This document shows positions 25,731 to 38,100 of a DNA stretch of 53,793 nucleotides, piece by piece. Each line of letters opens with the position of its first letter. The stretch's first letter is position 1. The DNA comes from Clavulina sp. PMI_390. Its lineage: Eukaryota > Basidiomycota > Agaricomycetes > Cantharellales > Hydnaceae. The DNA is taken from NCBI GenBank assembly GCA_015039315.1, contig WIDE01000157.1, forward strand, positions 1,812-55,604. The letters run 5' to 3'. Both the position numbers and the translations under genes were made by a program. The notes beneath the pieces are model-generated. The model searched no databases. It saw nothing but the letters and a program-made list of their open reading frames with translations, and was not told where the DNA came from.

Positions 25731-27735
25731 TTACCAGAAGTGCGTTTGACTAGGCGGAATCCCTCTAACAAGCCTCAGTGATACCCTGTATGAGATGGAA
25801 GGGAATGAAAGGTGAGACAGGTTATCAGAAAGAACGATGGACTCTCGTCAAGAGAAACCCATCTATCCACTTTGACGTACGTTGTGGACGTAAATGTGGA
25901 GAACCCATTTCCAACAAATACCTCCCCTCTTGCGGCCATCTCCATATCTGCACAACCCAATCCAAAGATAAATCAGTCAACACACAGAAATCGCGCAGTA
26001 GAAAAGAATGGATGATAACACACCGATGGCACCATCCACGGGTGCGCCGCCTTCCTCCCAATCCAACCTCAAATCATACGTACTTGTCACACTTCCCCAC
26101 CCATCTCTCCAGAGTGCTTTCTTAAGCTCGCCCACCCACTCTGGGTTCCCATTCGTCGCCACGTGAACTTTTTTCAGCTCTATCTTCTTCCCCTCTTCGT
26201 GTGCGACGTGGTTGTATTCTGCGCGCAGGGAGTGCAAACGCTCGACAATGCCGTCAATCTCGAGCCAGCAGCGCGGAAAAACATATTTAGCGCGCTCCGA
26301 TTCGGACTCGGTTGCGGAAGGAGGGAGGATGAGGCGGTCGGGGAGGAAGGAGAGCTGGGCCCAACCATGGAAGGGGGCAAACTCTAGGTGGTGGATGCAT
26401 AGTGAGACACGCAAAACGGAGGTGCAGATCAAAGGGAGACAATGCACATACTTGCTAGGAATGCACAGTCTAATCACCATAACAGAGTGAGATTTCGGGA
26501 AAGAGCGCAAAATGAGCAACCTTGGTCCGCGACAAACATTTGAACGGTGGATAGCGTGGTGTACTTACGGCCTTCAAAATCCTGACGCCTCACGTGAAGG
26601 GTTATAAGGCCAGGTACAATATCAGGATGTCTTGGCGCATCAGCAGGCTGAATACCACCTTCGATCCTGCTCTGTGAGGAGGACAGTCGAAGCAGCTGCA
26701 GATTGTTCTCGACGGCGTGAATCACAACAGGTGACCACTGAAAGGCTGTCATGACGGGAGACGCCGAGAAAGACGGCCAAAGCAGCTCAAGGGACGGTGA
26801 TCCCATCGTTCTGAAGGGAGAAAAGATGATATAGAGGGCAGCTCAATACGTCGAAGGAGATGAGCCCCACGCACCTAAAATCATTGATTCTTGGGGTATC
26901 CCAATTGATATGAGCACATGGCTCGTCCAGATTACGCAAATACTCGGACCACTTCTCGATGATCACCGGGGTACTGTCCCGCTCAAAGTCGACGCCGATC
27001 CGCTCATTGGTTTCTGTTGTGTCAATGATGAAACGACGGGATGGCGGGCATACTTTATCATACCACTCTCGTGACACTGAACGAGGGGGAGGGTTAGGAT
27101 GGTTGGGCCAGGGCTCTCCAGATGTAGGAGAGCGAAGGATGGCTCGAAGAGGAACGTGGGTCGCTCGGACGTTAGTGGAGAGGGCAGCTGGGAGGTGTGT
27201 ATCCGATTTGACGGCGACGTAGTCGCCTTTAGCAATGGCATCCCAGATGAATGGCGTGAACACATAAGCACGATTAGACCTGTACGCGATTTCTGAATTC
27301 AAAAGACTGAACAGAAGTGTACGCGTGTGGTCAATAAAGAGCGGTGACTGGTGCAAACTACCGCGGTCGACATTGAGCGCCTACTTACACCTCGAATAAT
27401 TGGTTGTTGAGGCCAGTCCCCCACAGCTGGTCTTCGAATCGGAGAAAGCGCCCATGCGCTCCCTCAGGAAATGGAAGATTTTTGTCATGTTGAGGGAGGA
27501 GTCTTTCTTCCTCTGCATATTTCGGGTAGAGTGGTGGAAGCGGGTGGAAGCCATTGTTGTATATAGCAGGGATGTTGAGAACATGACGGTGTGCCCCCAG
27601 CGACCCTGCGAGGACAACGAAAGAGACAAGGCCGAGAGTGACAACGATGATAGTGCGGGTGAGGGGAGAGCGATTTCGCCAGAGGAGGCGCACGGAAGCA
27701 GGAAGCGCAAGATGGCGAGGTTCGAGTGATGGCAT
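25731..27735 (-). CDS. O-fucosyltransferase-like type II membrane protein, copy A
   Basis: Seven exons (27389-27735, 26875-27306, 26569-26810, 26452-26469, 26024-26383, 25881-25947, 25731-25785) total 1,521 nt, or 506 residues. A signal anchor lies near residues 28-47 (IIVVTLGLVSFVVLAGSLGA), followed by a stem and a lumenal domain. Motifs resemble GDP-fucose O-fucosyltransferases: GTGLNNQLFE (nucleotide-sugar loop), LITLHVRRQDF (the arginine-bearing HxRR-type motif) and VFVGNGFSTFTS near the end. A Golgi/ER glycosyltransferase acting on protein or glycan is inferred; the acceptor is unknown. Splice phases agree with copies B and C, including the 18-nt fourth exon. It is on the opposite strand and about 16 kb from B and C, with the closest protein match to C (the second exon is 432 nt in both). 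It ends THFW-stop. Confidence 0.85.
26452..26469 (-). other. 18-nt microexon in copy A
   Basis: It is flanked by an AG acceptor (26470-26471) and a GTATGT donor (26446-26451). With its neighbours it encodes HCAFLAK. The same position holds an 18-nt exon in copies B and C, which supports it as real. Confidence 0.75.
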
Positions 27736-28117
27736 CAGGAATCACTAGCGCATGTACTGTAAACTGGTTCGGCCTTGGTAGCAGTAGGCAAGACTAGCAG
27801 GGGAGTGTCTGCAGGCCGCTCGCTCAAGAGACGGGTCAAGTTTACTGAAAAGATGGACTTAAGCTTCTTACTTGAGCATTCAACAATTATCGAGATCAGA
27901 ACGTAATACGAAAAAATGGCGTGGGGAGATGCCACGAGCATAGATACCAATAGAGTATGCTGTGCATAGTGTAAACCCATTTGATTCCCGCCACGGCCTC
28001 GGCCTCGGCGCAGCAACTGATGAGCCTCGTCTCCTCCCGGATCCTTGGCGCGGGCAGCTAACGCCTCGGCCACAGCACGTCCAAACACATCCAAGTCCCT
28101 CCATAATTATCTTTACT
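27736..28117. other. Divergent promoter region, copy A / unknown protein
   Basis: This 382-bp gap lies between two divergent starts. No motif stands out and no gene is seen. Confidence 0.5.
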
Positions 28118-29182
28118 ATGAGCAAACGTCTTGCCTCCTTCAACGGCCCATCCACGCCCAACGCTTCTCCTGTCAAGGCAAACCCTAACAGCAACAAGTC
28201 CCCCACTCCTCGCCGACAACAGCACTCTCAGAAAGAGCAAGAACGAGACTTAGAAACCACCTTCCATCGCAGACTTCGCACCATCCTCCTTGAAATTCGA
28301 TCAGTGGCACTTGTATGGGATGATTTGATCCTGAGGGATGGCCTCGACGCTGCAAAAGGGCTCGTCGATACTCGTACCGAAATCACGTAAATACTGCCTC
28401 ATTTTGGTATTCTTCCGTTTGGGAGTTAGTCATTAAGAGAGAGACATCGATTTTTATGCTGTGGCTGGATGGCCGATGGGTTTATGCAACCGAAAAAACC
28501 ACTTCTTCTATGGTATCACGACCCTCAGCAACATCCTCAAATCATACTCAGACGATGATAAATCCCCAGACAAGCCGATCGTCGGCCCTCGCCTTGCTCG
28601 ATTGGACAGGCACACTGCCGAGCTCAACACCGTCCTGGCCAAACTGGTACGTCCACTGACCACTTGTTCGCAGGAAACTACAATGTTAGCTTATATGGCC
28701 TCTTCTATAATGACGATACGTATGGTAGAATAAGTGCTTCAAGAAACTTCAATCGCTTGTCGATGCAATGGAGACGCTGCACAAAGATGCCATCAACCAA
28801 AAGGGTGTCGAATGGGCGGCCCAACCACTCTGGCTCACATGGTCCCTTCGTTCATTTGGTTCGTGTGCCCCAGTCGTCTTGCCGCTCTCACTCGCTTGTT
28901 CACCTGTGGATGGACGGGCGGATACCGGTTTTCGGCTTCTATCGCATCATCCTTCGCGACAATTTTTCAGAAGCTCGCGTACCTAACATCATCCATTACC
29001 ACGCCCGCTCCCTTGCTCGCCACACAACCCTCGTCAAAACCCTTAACAACGACTCGCTCCCTTTTGACGAAGCCAAAGCCGCCATCGAAGAGTGGGCTGC
29101 CCAACCGGACATCAAAGAGGGCGGGTGGATGGCGAGGTGGGAGGAACTTTGCGAGGTTGAGGTTGGTCGATGGGAGCAATAG
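28118..29182 (+). CDS. Conserved-looking protein of unknown function, 269 aa
   Basis: Four exons (28118-28386, 28442-28646, 28735-28858, 28971-29182) sum to 810 nt with consistent phases. The N-terminus (about 45 residues) is Ser/Pro/Asn-rich and basic (SPTPRRQQHSQKEQ). The rest is predicted helical: RRLRTILLEIRSVALVWDD, then LVGPRLARLD-like IVGPRLARLDRH with a probable coiled coil (LNTVLAKL; CFKKLQSLVDAMETLHKDA), then WLTWSLRSF and a C-terminal helix pair ending RWEELCEVEVGRWEQ. I do not recognise the family. The splice structure and the repeated hydrophobic spacing argue that it is a genuine gene. It has no signal peptide or membrane segment. The acceptor at 28440-28441 lies among several AG choices; the one chosen is the one that keeps the frame. 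Confidence 0.7.
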
Positions 29183-29461
29183 CCACAGATATGCTTTTTA
29201 GATGATCGAGCTTGAGGCCGGAGACTCATGAGCCAGGGGATCTTGGTCATGGGCGTATTCAGTGTTTGTGGTATTTTTATTATGACAGACACACGAGCTC
29301 TAATGAGCATGATACCACAAAAGAGAAAGAAAAAACAATAACAAGATTGATTGGATGGAAAACGATTGTCCAGGGGTGTTGAGCTCAAGCTTCTTGTCGA
29401 CAACTATTAAACGCTTTGGAGTAGGTGTGTTCGCTCGCATCTCTCGGGAAAAACCGAGTTT

Positions 29462-30462
29462 TTAAACGAAACCACCCTGGCCACCGCGCTTCTCGTCAAT
29501 GCGACGGAATCGGTCCTCTTCGACACGCTAGGAATCAAGCAGAGACAAGTAGTTGTCAGTACAACTGGTCGGCGGTGGATATCCGAGAGACATTTTGGTC
29601 TCACCAGGTTGATTTGGCAGAGCGATGCCAGAATGAGCGAGAGGGTTATGGCCATGAAGCCATAGATGGTTCTATTACAACCCCCAAAAAGACCGACCGT
29701 GTTAGTGTTCATTCATCTTGGGCTGGGCAGCCTAGGCAACGACAGAAACCAGGAACGAGAATACTCACGTGAAGATATTGTTGATAGCGTAGTCAGCGGC
29801 GTGCACAACGGCAGTCTCGCACCCGATCTGCGCAGAGGCTGTCGCGTTGTTTGTTCCACAGAACGAGCCACCGAGGGCAATATTGCTCGCATTGAAATAT
29901 CCACAGCACGAAAACTGGAGGGAAGTACAGGCAAACGTTAGTCACTCCTCTTTGGTTCCTGACAGCAAAAGCGCGCGCGAAGAAGAATACATGGAGAAAG
30001 CTCACCATATCTTGCAACTGAGTCTGGATATTCTCAGGTTGCGCAATCCAGACCTTCTGGTAGTTGGTGGGCTCCTTGAGGGAATAGAACCAGATGATGC
30101 TCCCAATGACGAGCACTGCGAAGCTGTCGGCAACGAGTGCCCAGTTGAGCACCTTCAGGCCCATCGTGAGCGGCTTGCGCTGGGTGATGGCGAAGAGGGA
30201 GATGACAAAGGTAAGAAGGAACATGACACCCAGGATGGTACCCACTGTATTCACAACAGAGCGGTTACGGCGGGTGAGTGATTCCATGACATTGAGAGGA
30301 AGACAAGTCAAACGCACTGGTTAGATTAAGGTCGAACAGGATGAAGTTCATCAGCACTGTGGAATTGCGCCACATCACAGAGAACACGATGGAGATGATG
30401 CCCGCCGCGAGCAGCGCAAAGTCAAGGCCGGCCCAGATATAGTTGAGAGAGCGCGAAGGCAT
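29462..30462 (-). CDS. Tetraspanin-like membrane protein with CCG motif
   Basis: The spliced product has about 220 residues. It starts at 30462 (MPSRSLNYIWAGLDF) and has four membrane segments: FALLAAGIISIVFSV, GVMFLLTFVISLFAI, ALVADSFAVLVIGSIIWF and FMAITLSLILASL. The loop between segments 3 and 4 carries the tetraspanin CCG signature in FSCCGYF plus further cysteines (GSFCGTNN, IGCETAV) and NATA/NASN glycosylation sequons. Tetraspanins organise membrane protein microdomains. In fungi a few types (Pls1, Tsp2, Tsp3) are known, but which one this is cannot be told here. It ends RGGQGGFV at 29462, in a convergent arrangement with the gene to its left. The first exon joins by a single-base phase (ACC A / TG GGT). 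Confidence 0.85.
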
Positions 30463-31117
30463 TGTGGTTTATTGGTCGGTAGGGAGAACTGGGAAGTGGC
30501 TGAGGGGAAATTGATCGAGATGCGGTTGTTGAACGAGAAAGAGACTCTAGACAAGAGGACAGCCAACAGAAAACAGTCTCAGAATCGTTGATAGACAGTG
30601 TACTGCTGATTTAGAGGCTTGGTAGTCCTAGGATCCTCACTTACCAGGAGCAAACGGACAAAAGAAATGAGTAACGAAGGAAAATGACCGGCCTCAAGCA
30701 CAGTGAAAAAGGGTCCTCTAGGGATGAGCAAGTCTGCCAGAGACGCGAACGAAGACGAAACGACGGTCAACGCCGGAGGGAAAGAAAGAAGGAGAGAGAG
30801 GTGAGCGAAAGGGCTCGGAGGGAGGTGCTGATGATGGTAAGAAGTAGGAGCCCCCAACTGCACGCGGAAAGATACGGGTCTCAAGCCAACGGAGTTTATT
30901 TCTGGTTGATCCTACTATTAGTGATCAGTTCATTCGTATCATGGTTTGGCCGTTGATGATGGCGATGGCGACCATCCATTGAGTTGATGTGGATCATATG
31001 GAAACACTACCAAATAAATCAAGCAACGCCAACCACCCACGAGTCCGCCTCGCAACAAATTGACTCTCCAACGCGCACCAAGGCCGCAGCAGCAATCCGA
31101 GGAGTTATAATTATATA
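30463..31117. other. Intergenic region, tetraspanin promoter side
   Basis: This 655-bp gap between the tetraspanin start and the YME2 stop has a purine-rich segment near 30730-30830. No gene or repeat is supported. Confidence 0.5.
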
Positions 31118-34100
31118 TCACCGCCGTCCCTTGTCATGAGTCGCCAACAACTTCTTTAACTGTGAGTTCGTCCTCTCCAACTTGCCAATCTTCACGACGC
31201 TCGCCTCCATCTTTTGCAATAAAAAGTCTGCCCTCATCGCCGGTGAGCCATGCCCGTGGAGGAGGGACCTCCCTACGTCAAAGCCGATGGTCCGGAGCGT
31301 GATTAGCTCATCCTCGCATGCCTTCACGGTAGCCTCGGCAGAGGTGATCAACTTTTCGTTCGTTGCAATCTCTTGCACCGCAGCAAATAGAGGATCTGGA
31401 GATAAGTTAATAATAAACGTGTGAAATCGAAATGTCAGTGATCAAATTCGAGGGAGATGTGAGTCAGGTTATCATGATGGAAATTAGCCCCACCTTTGGC
31501 CAGCCTCTGGAAGACATGATAGTACACTGGTCTTCCCGGTCGTATCGCGACCGGGAAGCCTGCAAAAAGCGCACAAGGGAGTTACAAAGGTCAGAGCGTG
31601 GATAAAAGGGCTACTCCCGCAAACCGCAGGGAAGTTGAGAAGACGTTTGTATCGACGCACCATCATCGGTAACAATACTGATCAACTCAGCCTTCTCCAT
31701 CTCGCGAAGCGCCAGATCATCGCCTTTGAATGGGAATTCCAGTAGCGTCTCGGAATATTGGATCTGCCGGCCATATCCAAGTTGATACAAGTTAGACAAC
31801 GGACCCAATCAACATCCGCAGCAGCGTATGGTTTCCTCAAGGAAAAAAGCTCACCTCCTCACGCGTCGCGAGCCGGCTGATGATATGCCACGCCTGCTCA
31901 CGCTTCCATGGAACACTTTTGGCATCCTCGCTATCGTCCCCAAATGTATTCTTGCGTAGTTCGCCCAAAGTGCGCACTATGATGTCTTCAACGGCTGCCT
32001 CCACAGACATACCGTTCTTGACCTTGTAAACAAGCTGGAATCGAAGTACCGACAATGTGATGTAGCAATCAGTTACAGGCTTCAAGCTTCGATTATCATG
32101 AATCAGAGGGTCGTTGAACATACCGCGTCGAGGTCACTCGATCGACCACCAAGCCTACCAATCTTCTCCACTTCCTTTGCAGACAATTCGCGGCTAACAT
32201 CCGTCCCTTCGACTTCTTGAAGCCGTGACGACACGATACTGAGTGCGCTGTTCGCATCCGCATCGAGCAGTGCCACGGATGCTAGCGGACGCGTCCCCAA
32301 GGCTTTAGCCAGGCGCTTCTGCGACTCGCGATTCGTGCTCGCGACAATAACATGCGCAACCTATGGGACAATGGCACCAAGCAGCGCATTGACACACTCG
32401 CGTCAGATTTGTGGTATAAAGAGACATCTGCTGAACGCAATGAGTCAGAGGAGTTGGACTCTACCTGATTCTCGATAAGCGCCGTGGACCAGTTAGCAAG
32501 CACCTCGAGCAGCGCTTCTCGCTTGGTTGCGCCTTTTGCATCGTAGTTCTTGAGCACCACGATCGGAAGTCCCGCCAAGTCACTCTCCCGTGGGGTCGCC
32601 ATAACTGGAGCAGGGGCTGGTGATGTTTTTGGCTTCCCTTCCAAAGACTTTGTTCCGGCCTCGACCCCAGCTCCAGCTTTCTCCTCCGCCTCCCAATCGT
32701 CCCATGAATCAACTACGTCATCCAACCTCTCATCACCCAGTCCCAACTCGCTCATAATCCCGTTCCCTGCAATACAATCAAGCCGAGGATCATGGAACAT
32801 GCCATGATGGATTGCGTGCCGCTTTCTCTTCTCCTCGCGTTCGCGTTCTTCGAGAAGAAGGATACGCTCGTGCAGCGTTGCGAGATTCTTATGGTGCGAG
32901 GCATTGACACGTTTGAGGGCAGCACCAACGACGTCAAGTACATCCTTGAATTGCTCATCGAGAGATTTAGAGAAGCCGGCTAGCGACCGACATGAAGGAG
33001 GTGTTGTGTTAGCAATCTACGTCAGAGACTGGATGATCGGAGGTGGAGGAATGAAACAGAGAATCGAACCTTTCTGCCCTATCAAGCTGGCGCTGGCTAG
33101 GTCAATCATGCTATTCACCCACGCAAGTCCACTGAAAACGGGGAAGTAACCAGTTTGGCTTGCAATCTGAGTGATGACCTCCGCATCCGACTTCGCGTTA
33201 TAAATTGCTGCACAGTCGATGATAATATGCGGCCTATGCACACAGTCAGGGGCTACATCACGGATATTCGAGCGTGAGACCCACCGTTTCTGATCTGATA
33301 CTAGCCTATGGACTAGACTCGATTTACCAGAGCCTGCAGGGCCATACAAGAACGCCACCGTATCTATACAGTCCAGCAAACACGTCAGTATCTCATTGCA
33401 GGAGCAACGTCCGTTTAATGGGTGACTAACCAGGTAAATCGTTCAAGTATCGCTCTACTTCACTCTCAGCAGCCTTGCGTTCCGCCCAGACAATACCAGG
33501 ACCTTCATCAGGCTTTTCGGTGGAGAAGTTAATGGATAGGCGGTCGATCGTGTTGCGCTTGACCCATTGGACGACGGCGTAATCTAATAATGATGATGGG
33601 GATCAAAACCATGCGTATATGCGAACAGAGTACAATGTCAGAAGAGACATGTCGCAAGAAATGGGAAGAGGGAAAGTACCTCGATAATCAAACCAGTTCT
33701 CCACCTTCGCCTGCACCATAGCAGACCGTACTGGATCAAATACCTAGAAGGACCCCACGGCCACCAAAAAAAACCTCCATCATACCGAGCTCAGACTGGG
33801 CCGTAAGCAACTCACCGTATAGGTCAATGTACCCAGCAAAAAGGCGAGGACTGGCAACACGATTCTTGGATGACTAGTCATCCAGTCACGAATCGCATGT
33901 CCCTGGAGAGGTTGCTCATACAGGATGGCCAGTCGTGTCTTAGCGGCATTATTAGCAGACGGGAGGACCAGGCCATGCAAACAGTTGTGGGCGCGGACGG
34001 CGTAGCGAACGCGGTTGAAGATGATTTTGCTAGAACGAAGAGCACCGGCTGGCACAGGTGTCGGAGGGGTGATGTCTTCTATCATACCATACGTCTAGAT

Positions 34101-35043
34101 GGTTGGGATAAGCAATGTTGTGAGGAGCTGAGCAGAGACTGGAGGGAGTCGGGACGTACTCGGAAGGCGCGATAGAGCTCTTCTTGATGCACATCAGGGC
34201 CCTCGAACTCCACTTTGAGCACTCTCGATGCATATCTCCTCATGTCCTAGCATATCGTGCACCCCGATTGAGGAGGTGAGCCACCTCGAAATGACGAACA
34301 TAAGGGTATGCGTACCTCAGTCCAAGGCTCGCCTCTCACGCGCCAAATCTCGCCCGAACGGAAAGGGGACCATGAAGGTATACCACCTGATTCCTGGGCT
34401 TTTTCACGGATGGCAGCGTAAATCTGGTCTAGCTGGGCTGGCAAGGATGATTCGCCCACAGCTGCGTCATATTCAAAGTGGACGAAGACGCCGCCATCTT
34501 TCGCTCTAGGAAAGTGGAATTGTGTTAAGATGCACACCCGCATATCCGTTGGATTTATTTGGCCAAGCTAGCTAACCTTGAGGGATCGACGCTGAGGAGC
34601 TTGAAGCCATTAGTATTGACATTCTCCAGTAGCTGCGTCAATGACTCGAGAATAACACGTTCTCGGAATGCCGCAAAATATACTCCTAAATCATCATTCT
34701 CATCAAGTTGTCGCTGAGGTTATATTTACAGGGAAATTGAACTGACGGATGTCCAGACTTCCAAACCGGATGGGGAAGACCAAGTCTAGGAAGAAGGTGC
34801 CTTGGGCCTTGCTCGTCGAGTTCGAGCTCTATAATGATTGGGAGAGTTCTAAGTTTGTATTCTCTGCCAGGATAGTCCTGAACTCACTCCCAACGATGAG
34901 CCCCCGACGTCATCACGACCCGCGACTGCTGAAGAGCTGTCAACAGCCAACGTCGCGTTCCAGCGGGCATGAGATAAGACCAAAGGGCGCGTCCGAGCTA
35001 CTGGAGTTAGTAGATGAGAAGCGGCGACGAGGCGCCGTCGCAT
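31118..35043 (-). CDS. YME2: Mitochondrial escape protein 2 (YME2/RNA12)
   Basis: This is an inner-membrane mitochondrial protein linked in yeast to mtDNA maintenance and escape. The start at 35043 opens with an Arg/Ala/Ser-rich presequence (MRRRLVAASHLLTPVARTR). An RRM-like domain follows (VLKVEFEGPDVHQEELYRAF; GMIEDITPP; KIIFNRVRYAVRAHNCLHG). A transmembrane segment comes next (RIVLPVLAFLLGTLTYTV). The AAA-type ATPase part has a Walker A loop, GPAGSGKSSL (about 33325-33355), and hydrophobic strand motifs (HIIIDCAAIYN; IVVLKNYDAK) with HVIVAST downstream. The C-terminus is coiled-coil-like (ELITLRTIGFDVG; KIGKLERTNSQLKKLLATHD), ending KGRR. A Ser/Ala/Lys-rich insert sits around 32590-32700. 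There are about a dozen introns. RRM plus membrane anchor plus P-loop domain in this order is characteristic of YME2. Confidence 0.93.
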
Positions 35044-35199
35044 GATTGTAGGACTACGCCGCGAAAAGCGAGTTGACCTCGGGACAAAGATGGTTTGTTG
35101 CTGTCGAGCTTCGGGTACAACAGGCGTCCACGCGTGGCCACACGATCGCCTACCTCAAGCTAAACAGTAGCATTAGCAGCAGCAAGAGGACAAATCCAG
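35044..35199. promoter_or_regulatory. Bidirectional promoter, YME2 / TRAPPC13
   Basis: Only 156 bp separate the two divergent ATGs (35043 on minus, 35200 on plus). Both core promoters and leaders must fit in or overlap this interval. No TATA box was seen. Confidence 0.65.
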
Positions 35200-38100
35200 A
35201 TGGATGGCCAGCCAACGCACGCGCTTGCCCTCAAGGTCATGCGCCTGTCGGTAAGCAGTGCGCTTCTGAAATACGTGACACCCCTACTCAACACTCTTCG
35301 ACATAGCGTCCGACACTCGCAGCCGTTCCTCAGCCCTATTTCGAGGACGAGGCACTCATAGAGCATGCCGCATCTTCTGTGCTGTCCAATCAAAGCAATG
35401 ATCTCACCTCCCTATCGTCGCTCTCCCATCCGTCCACCACTCGCGATCTCTCACTCTCTGAAGTACTTACACTATCTGCTACTTTTGGATCCATACAGCT
35501 TGGCGAGACTTTCTCTGGGATTGTGACAGTCAATAATGATGGCTATCAGCCCGGCTTTCCTGTGGCTGCCGTATCGCTCAAAGTTGAAATGCAAACCACT
35601 ACCACGAAGCATACTATTGGTGGGATCGACCTACCATCTAGCGGCCCGGACTCAGTATTAAACCCAGCTGCATTCGTCCAGACGGTCGTCCATCATGAGA
35701 TAAAGGAATTGGGCCAACATGTCCTAGCGTGCATCGTCTCCTACCGCATTCCATCAACCATTGCCAACACGTTTCCAGTTCCACCAGAGAATCCAGCCGA
35801 CCCGACCATGCGTACCATGCGCAAGTTCTACAAATTCATGGTGAGTATTATCAATTGCCTCCCTTTGATCCTTGATACGCAACCGAGTGACCTCTCGGTC
35901 GCTCGAGACATCCCGAGGACCCATGGATGTATCCTGTGCCTATCGCGCAGTTAGATCGAGATTTGGGATATATATTACTCGTCTTGGGGATCAAGGCTAA
36001 TTGTTACGCCCTTTGAATCCACTCTCCCAGGTCACTAATCCTCTCTCCGTCAAAACTAAAGTCCAAATCACTAAATCCCCCCACGCATCGCTCCTCGCAC
36101 ATGAGCGCGAGAAAGTCTTCCTCGAAGTGCACATACAGAACCTCACCCAAAAACCCATGGCATTTCATCGCATCCGATTTGAGTGTCTTGACGGCTGGCG
36201 TGCACAAGATATCAATGCTGGCGTGTATGATCAAGATGGTGGGCGCACCATGCCTGCTGGCGAAGTGAGGCAGTATTTGTATGTGCTCACACCGACGACC
36301 GTGATGCAAGAGGGAGGCAGGAAGGTCATATCTGCGCCAACACCCGGGTCAACTATTGGCCTGGGAAGGCTGGATATTTCGTGGACGACCGCATTTGGTG
36401 AGCCGGGGAGGCTGCTTACATCGGTAAGTTAGTTTTCTGGGTTTTGCTCTCCATTCTTTGAATGCCATCGGTATTCGGATCCACTCCTGGATCTCGTGGC
36501 TTGATCGTAGAGTCTTGACCGAAAGGTCATGGACCGCGGACAAAAATGGGCTGCTACAGATCGAGGATGCAGGCGCGATGACGAGATCTCTGTATGCGCA
36601 GGAGAAACTGGCATACATTGAACATTAGTCGGGTCTAGTTTCGTGCACATGATCTCACGGCGGTCTCGCGCCTTCTTCAACGTTGCATGTGTCCGCATTG
36701 GTCTGCTGAGCGGCTCTCGATAGCGGCCATTGTGGCATCCAATTATGCATACACTCTTCTTCCGCTCGATCATCGACCCGCAACCACGCGATAATCGTGA
36801 ATTGCTCTTTATCTTCATTCTCTGCTTCGGGTACCAGACCCTTTCCGTTGCTGATTAGCTCTCAAAACTGAATGGATGCTGACCAAATCGATATCCTTCC
36901 CTCAACAATATCCTTTGCACTTTTTCGCGTTCTCAATTTTGGTCCCTATGCCCCGATGTGTCCTGTATTGGCGCTGCTCTTGCTCCTCGCCTCCGAATCT
37001 CAAAGCTTCTGTCGCGCCGTGTTCCTCTGCCTGCAACAACAGCACCCAACCCCGTCCCACCTCCAAAAGCTGCCAGTGCTCTTCCTCCGCATATCCAGCC
37101 ACAAGCTCGGCGGCCTCATTCCCCAAGTGCAAGCATCGCAGGGAGTCGACCTGGCTCACCGGCACCTTTCAGGGTTCGGGGAGAGACCCAAAACCCAACG
37201 CAACAAACGACAACGCAAGGGCAAGGGCGATCCCAATCGCCTGTCAAGGGTGCAGCTCCGCCGCCACTGCACTCTGCATCTGCATCAGTTTCAGGCCCTG
37301 CATCACCAACCCCCGGAGCGAATCCTCTCCTGTCGTCCCCGACCCCGTTGTCACCCAGCCCACTGGTATCGGGACTTACATCCTCGTCGACACCTCTATT
37401 ACCACTTGACTTGGATCTCCAAACGTCTTTACTGATCCTTAAATTGCCTCCGAGTCATAGCCCGAGTTCATCAACTTTGCTGGCTGAGAACCCGAATTCA
37501 ATACCAAAGCATGATCAACTTCCTGTTAGGGCCGGTGTGCCATTCAGGGTGGAGTATCTTCTCGCCATATCATTGCCAATCGGACCGCCGATCCCTCCAG
37601 ATCTGCCCATGACGACGCCACATGACGTCCACGTTGCGGAGTCTCCTGAGCATCAGCTAGGGCAGGAGCGAAGCTCCACGGCGCAGGATCTGCACCAGCT
37701 GGAGAAGCTCGACCTGGCCATCCAATTCATCGAGCCGACGAAGAGATATTCCTTGCCGAGCCCGCCTCCTCCCCAGGCTACCACCACTGGGAAGAACGAT
37801 GGGCGGCTGGTACAGGCCCCAGCAGCGTCCATGCTGCACAGCCGTGTCAACAGCATCGAGCCGAACTCACAGCAGCGTCGGAGTCGGACAGGCACCATCT
37901 CATCAATAGCCAGCGCGGCTACCGCTACAGGCACCGCTAGTCTGGGTGGAGCTCGAGCTCCAACAGCTGTGGCGCGTGGGCAAACACGATCGGTGTCCTC
38001 GTCTCGGTCGTCAACCATGTCGATGGTGAATGTTGGTGGTCCGCCGGTCCCGAGACGGTCTGCGACCGTCGCTCGTGGGGCCCAGCATGGGAATCTGCAT

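Noticed and set aside
27400..27729. Plus-strand frame opposite exon 1 of glycosyltransferase copy A
   Set aside because: It is an antisense shadow; the minus strand encodes a signal anchor and family motifs.
36429..36818. 129-codon minus-strand frame inside the long TRAPPC13 intron
   Set aside because: It starts with ATG but its composition is not protein-like and no splice or domain evidence exists. It could be revisited if the long intron proves to be an insertion.
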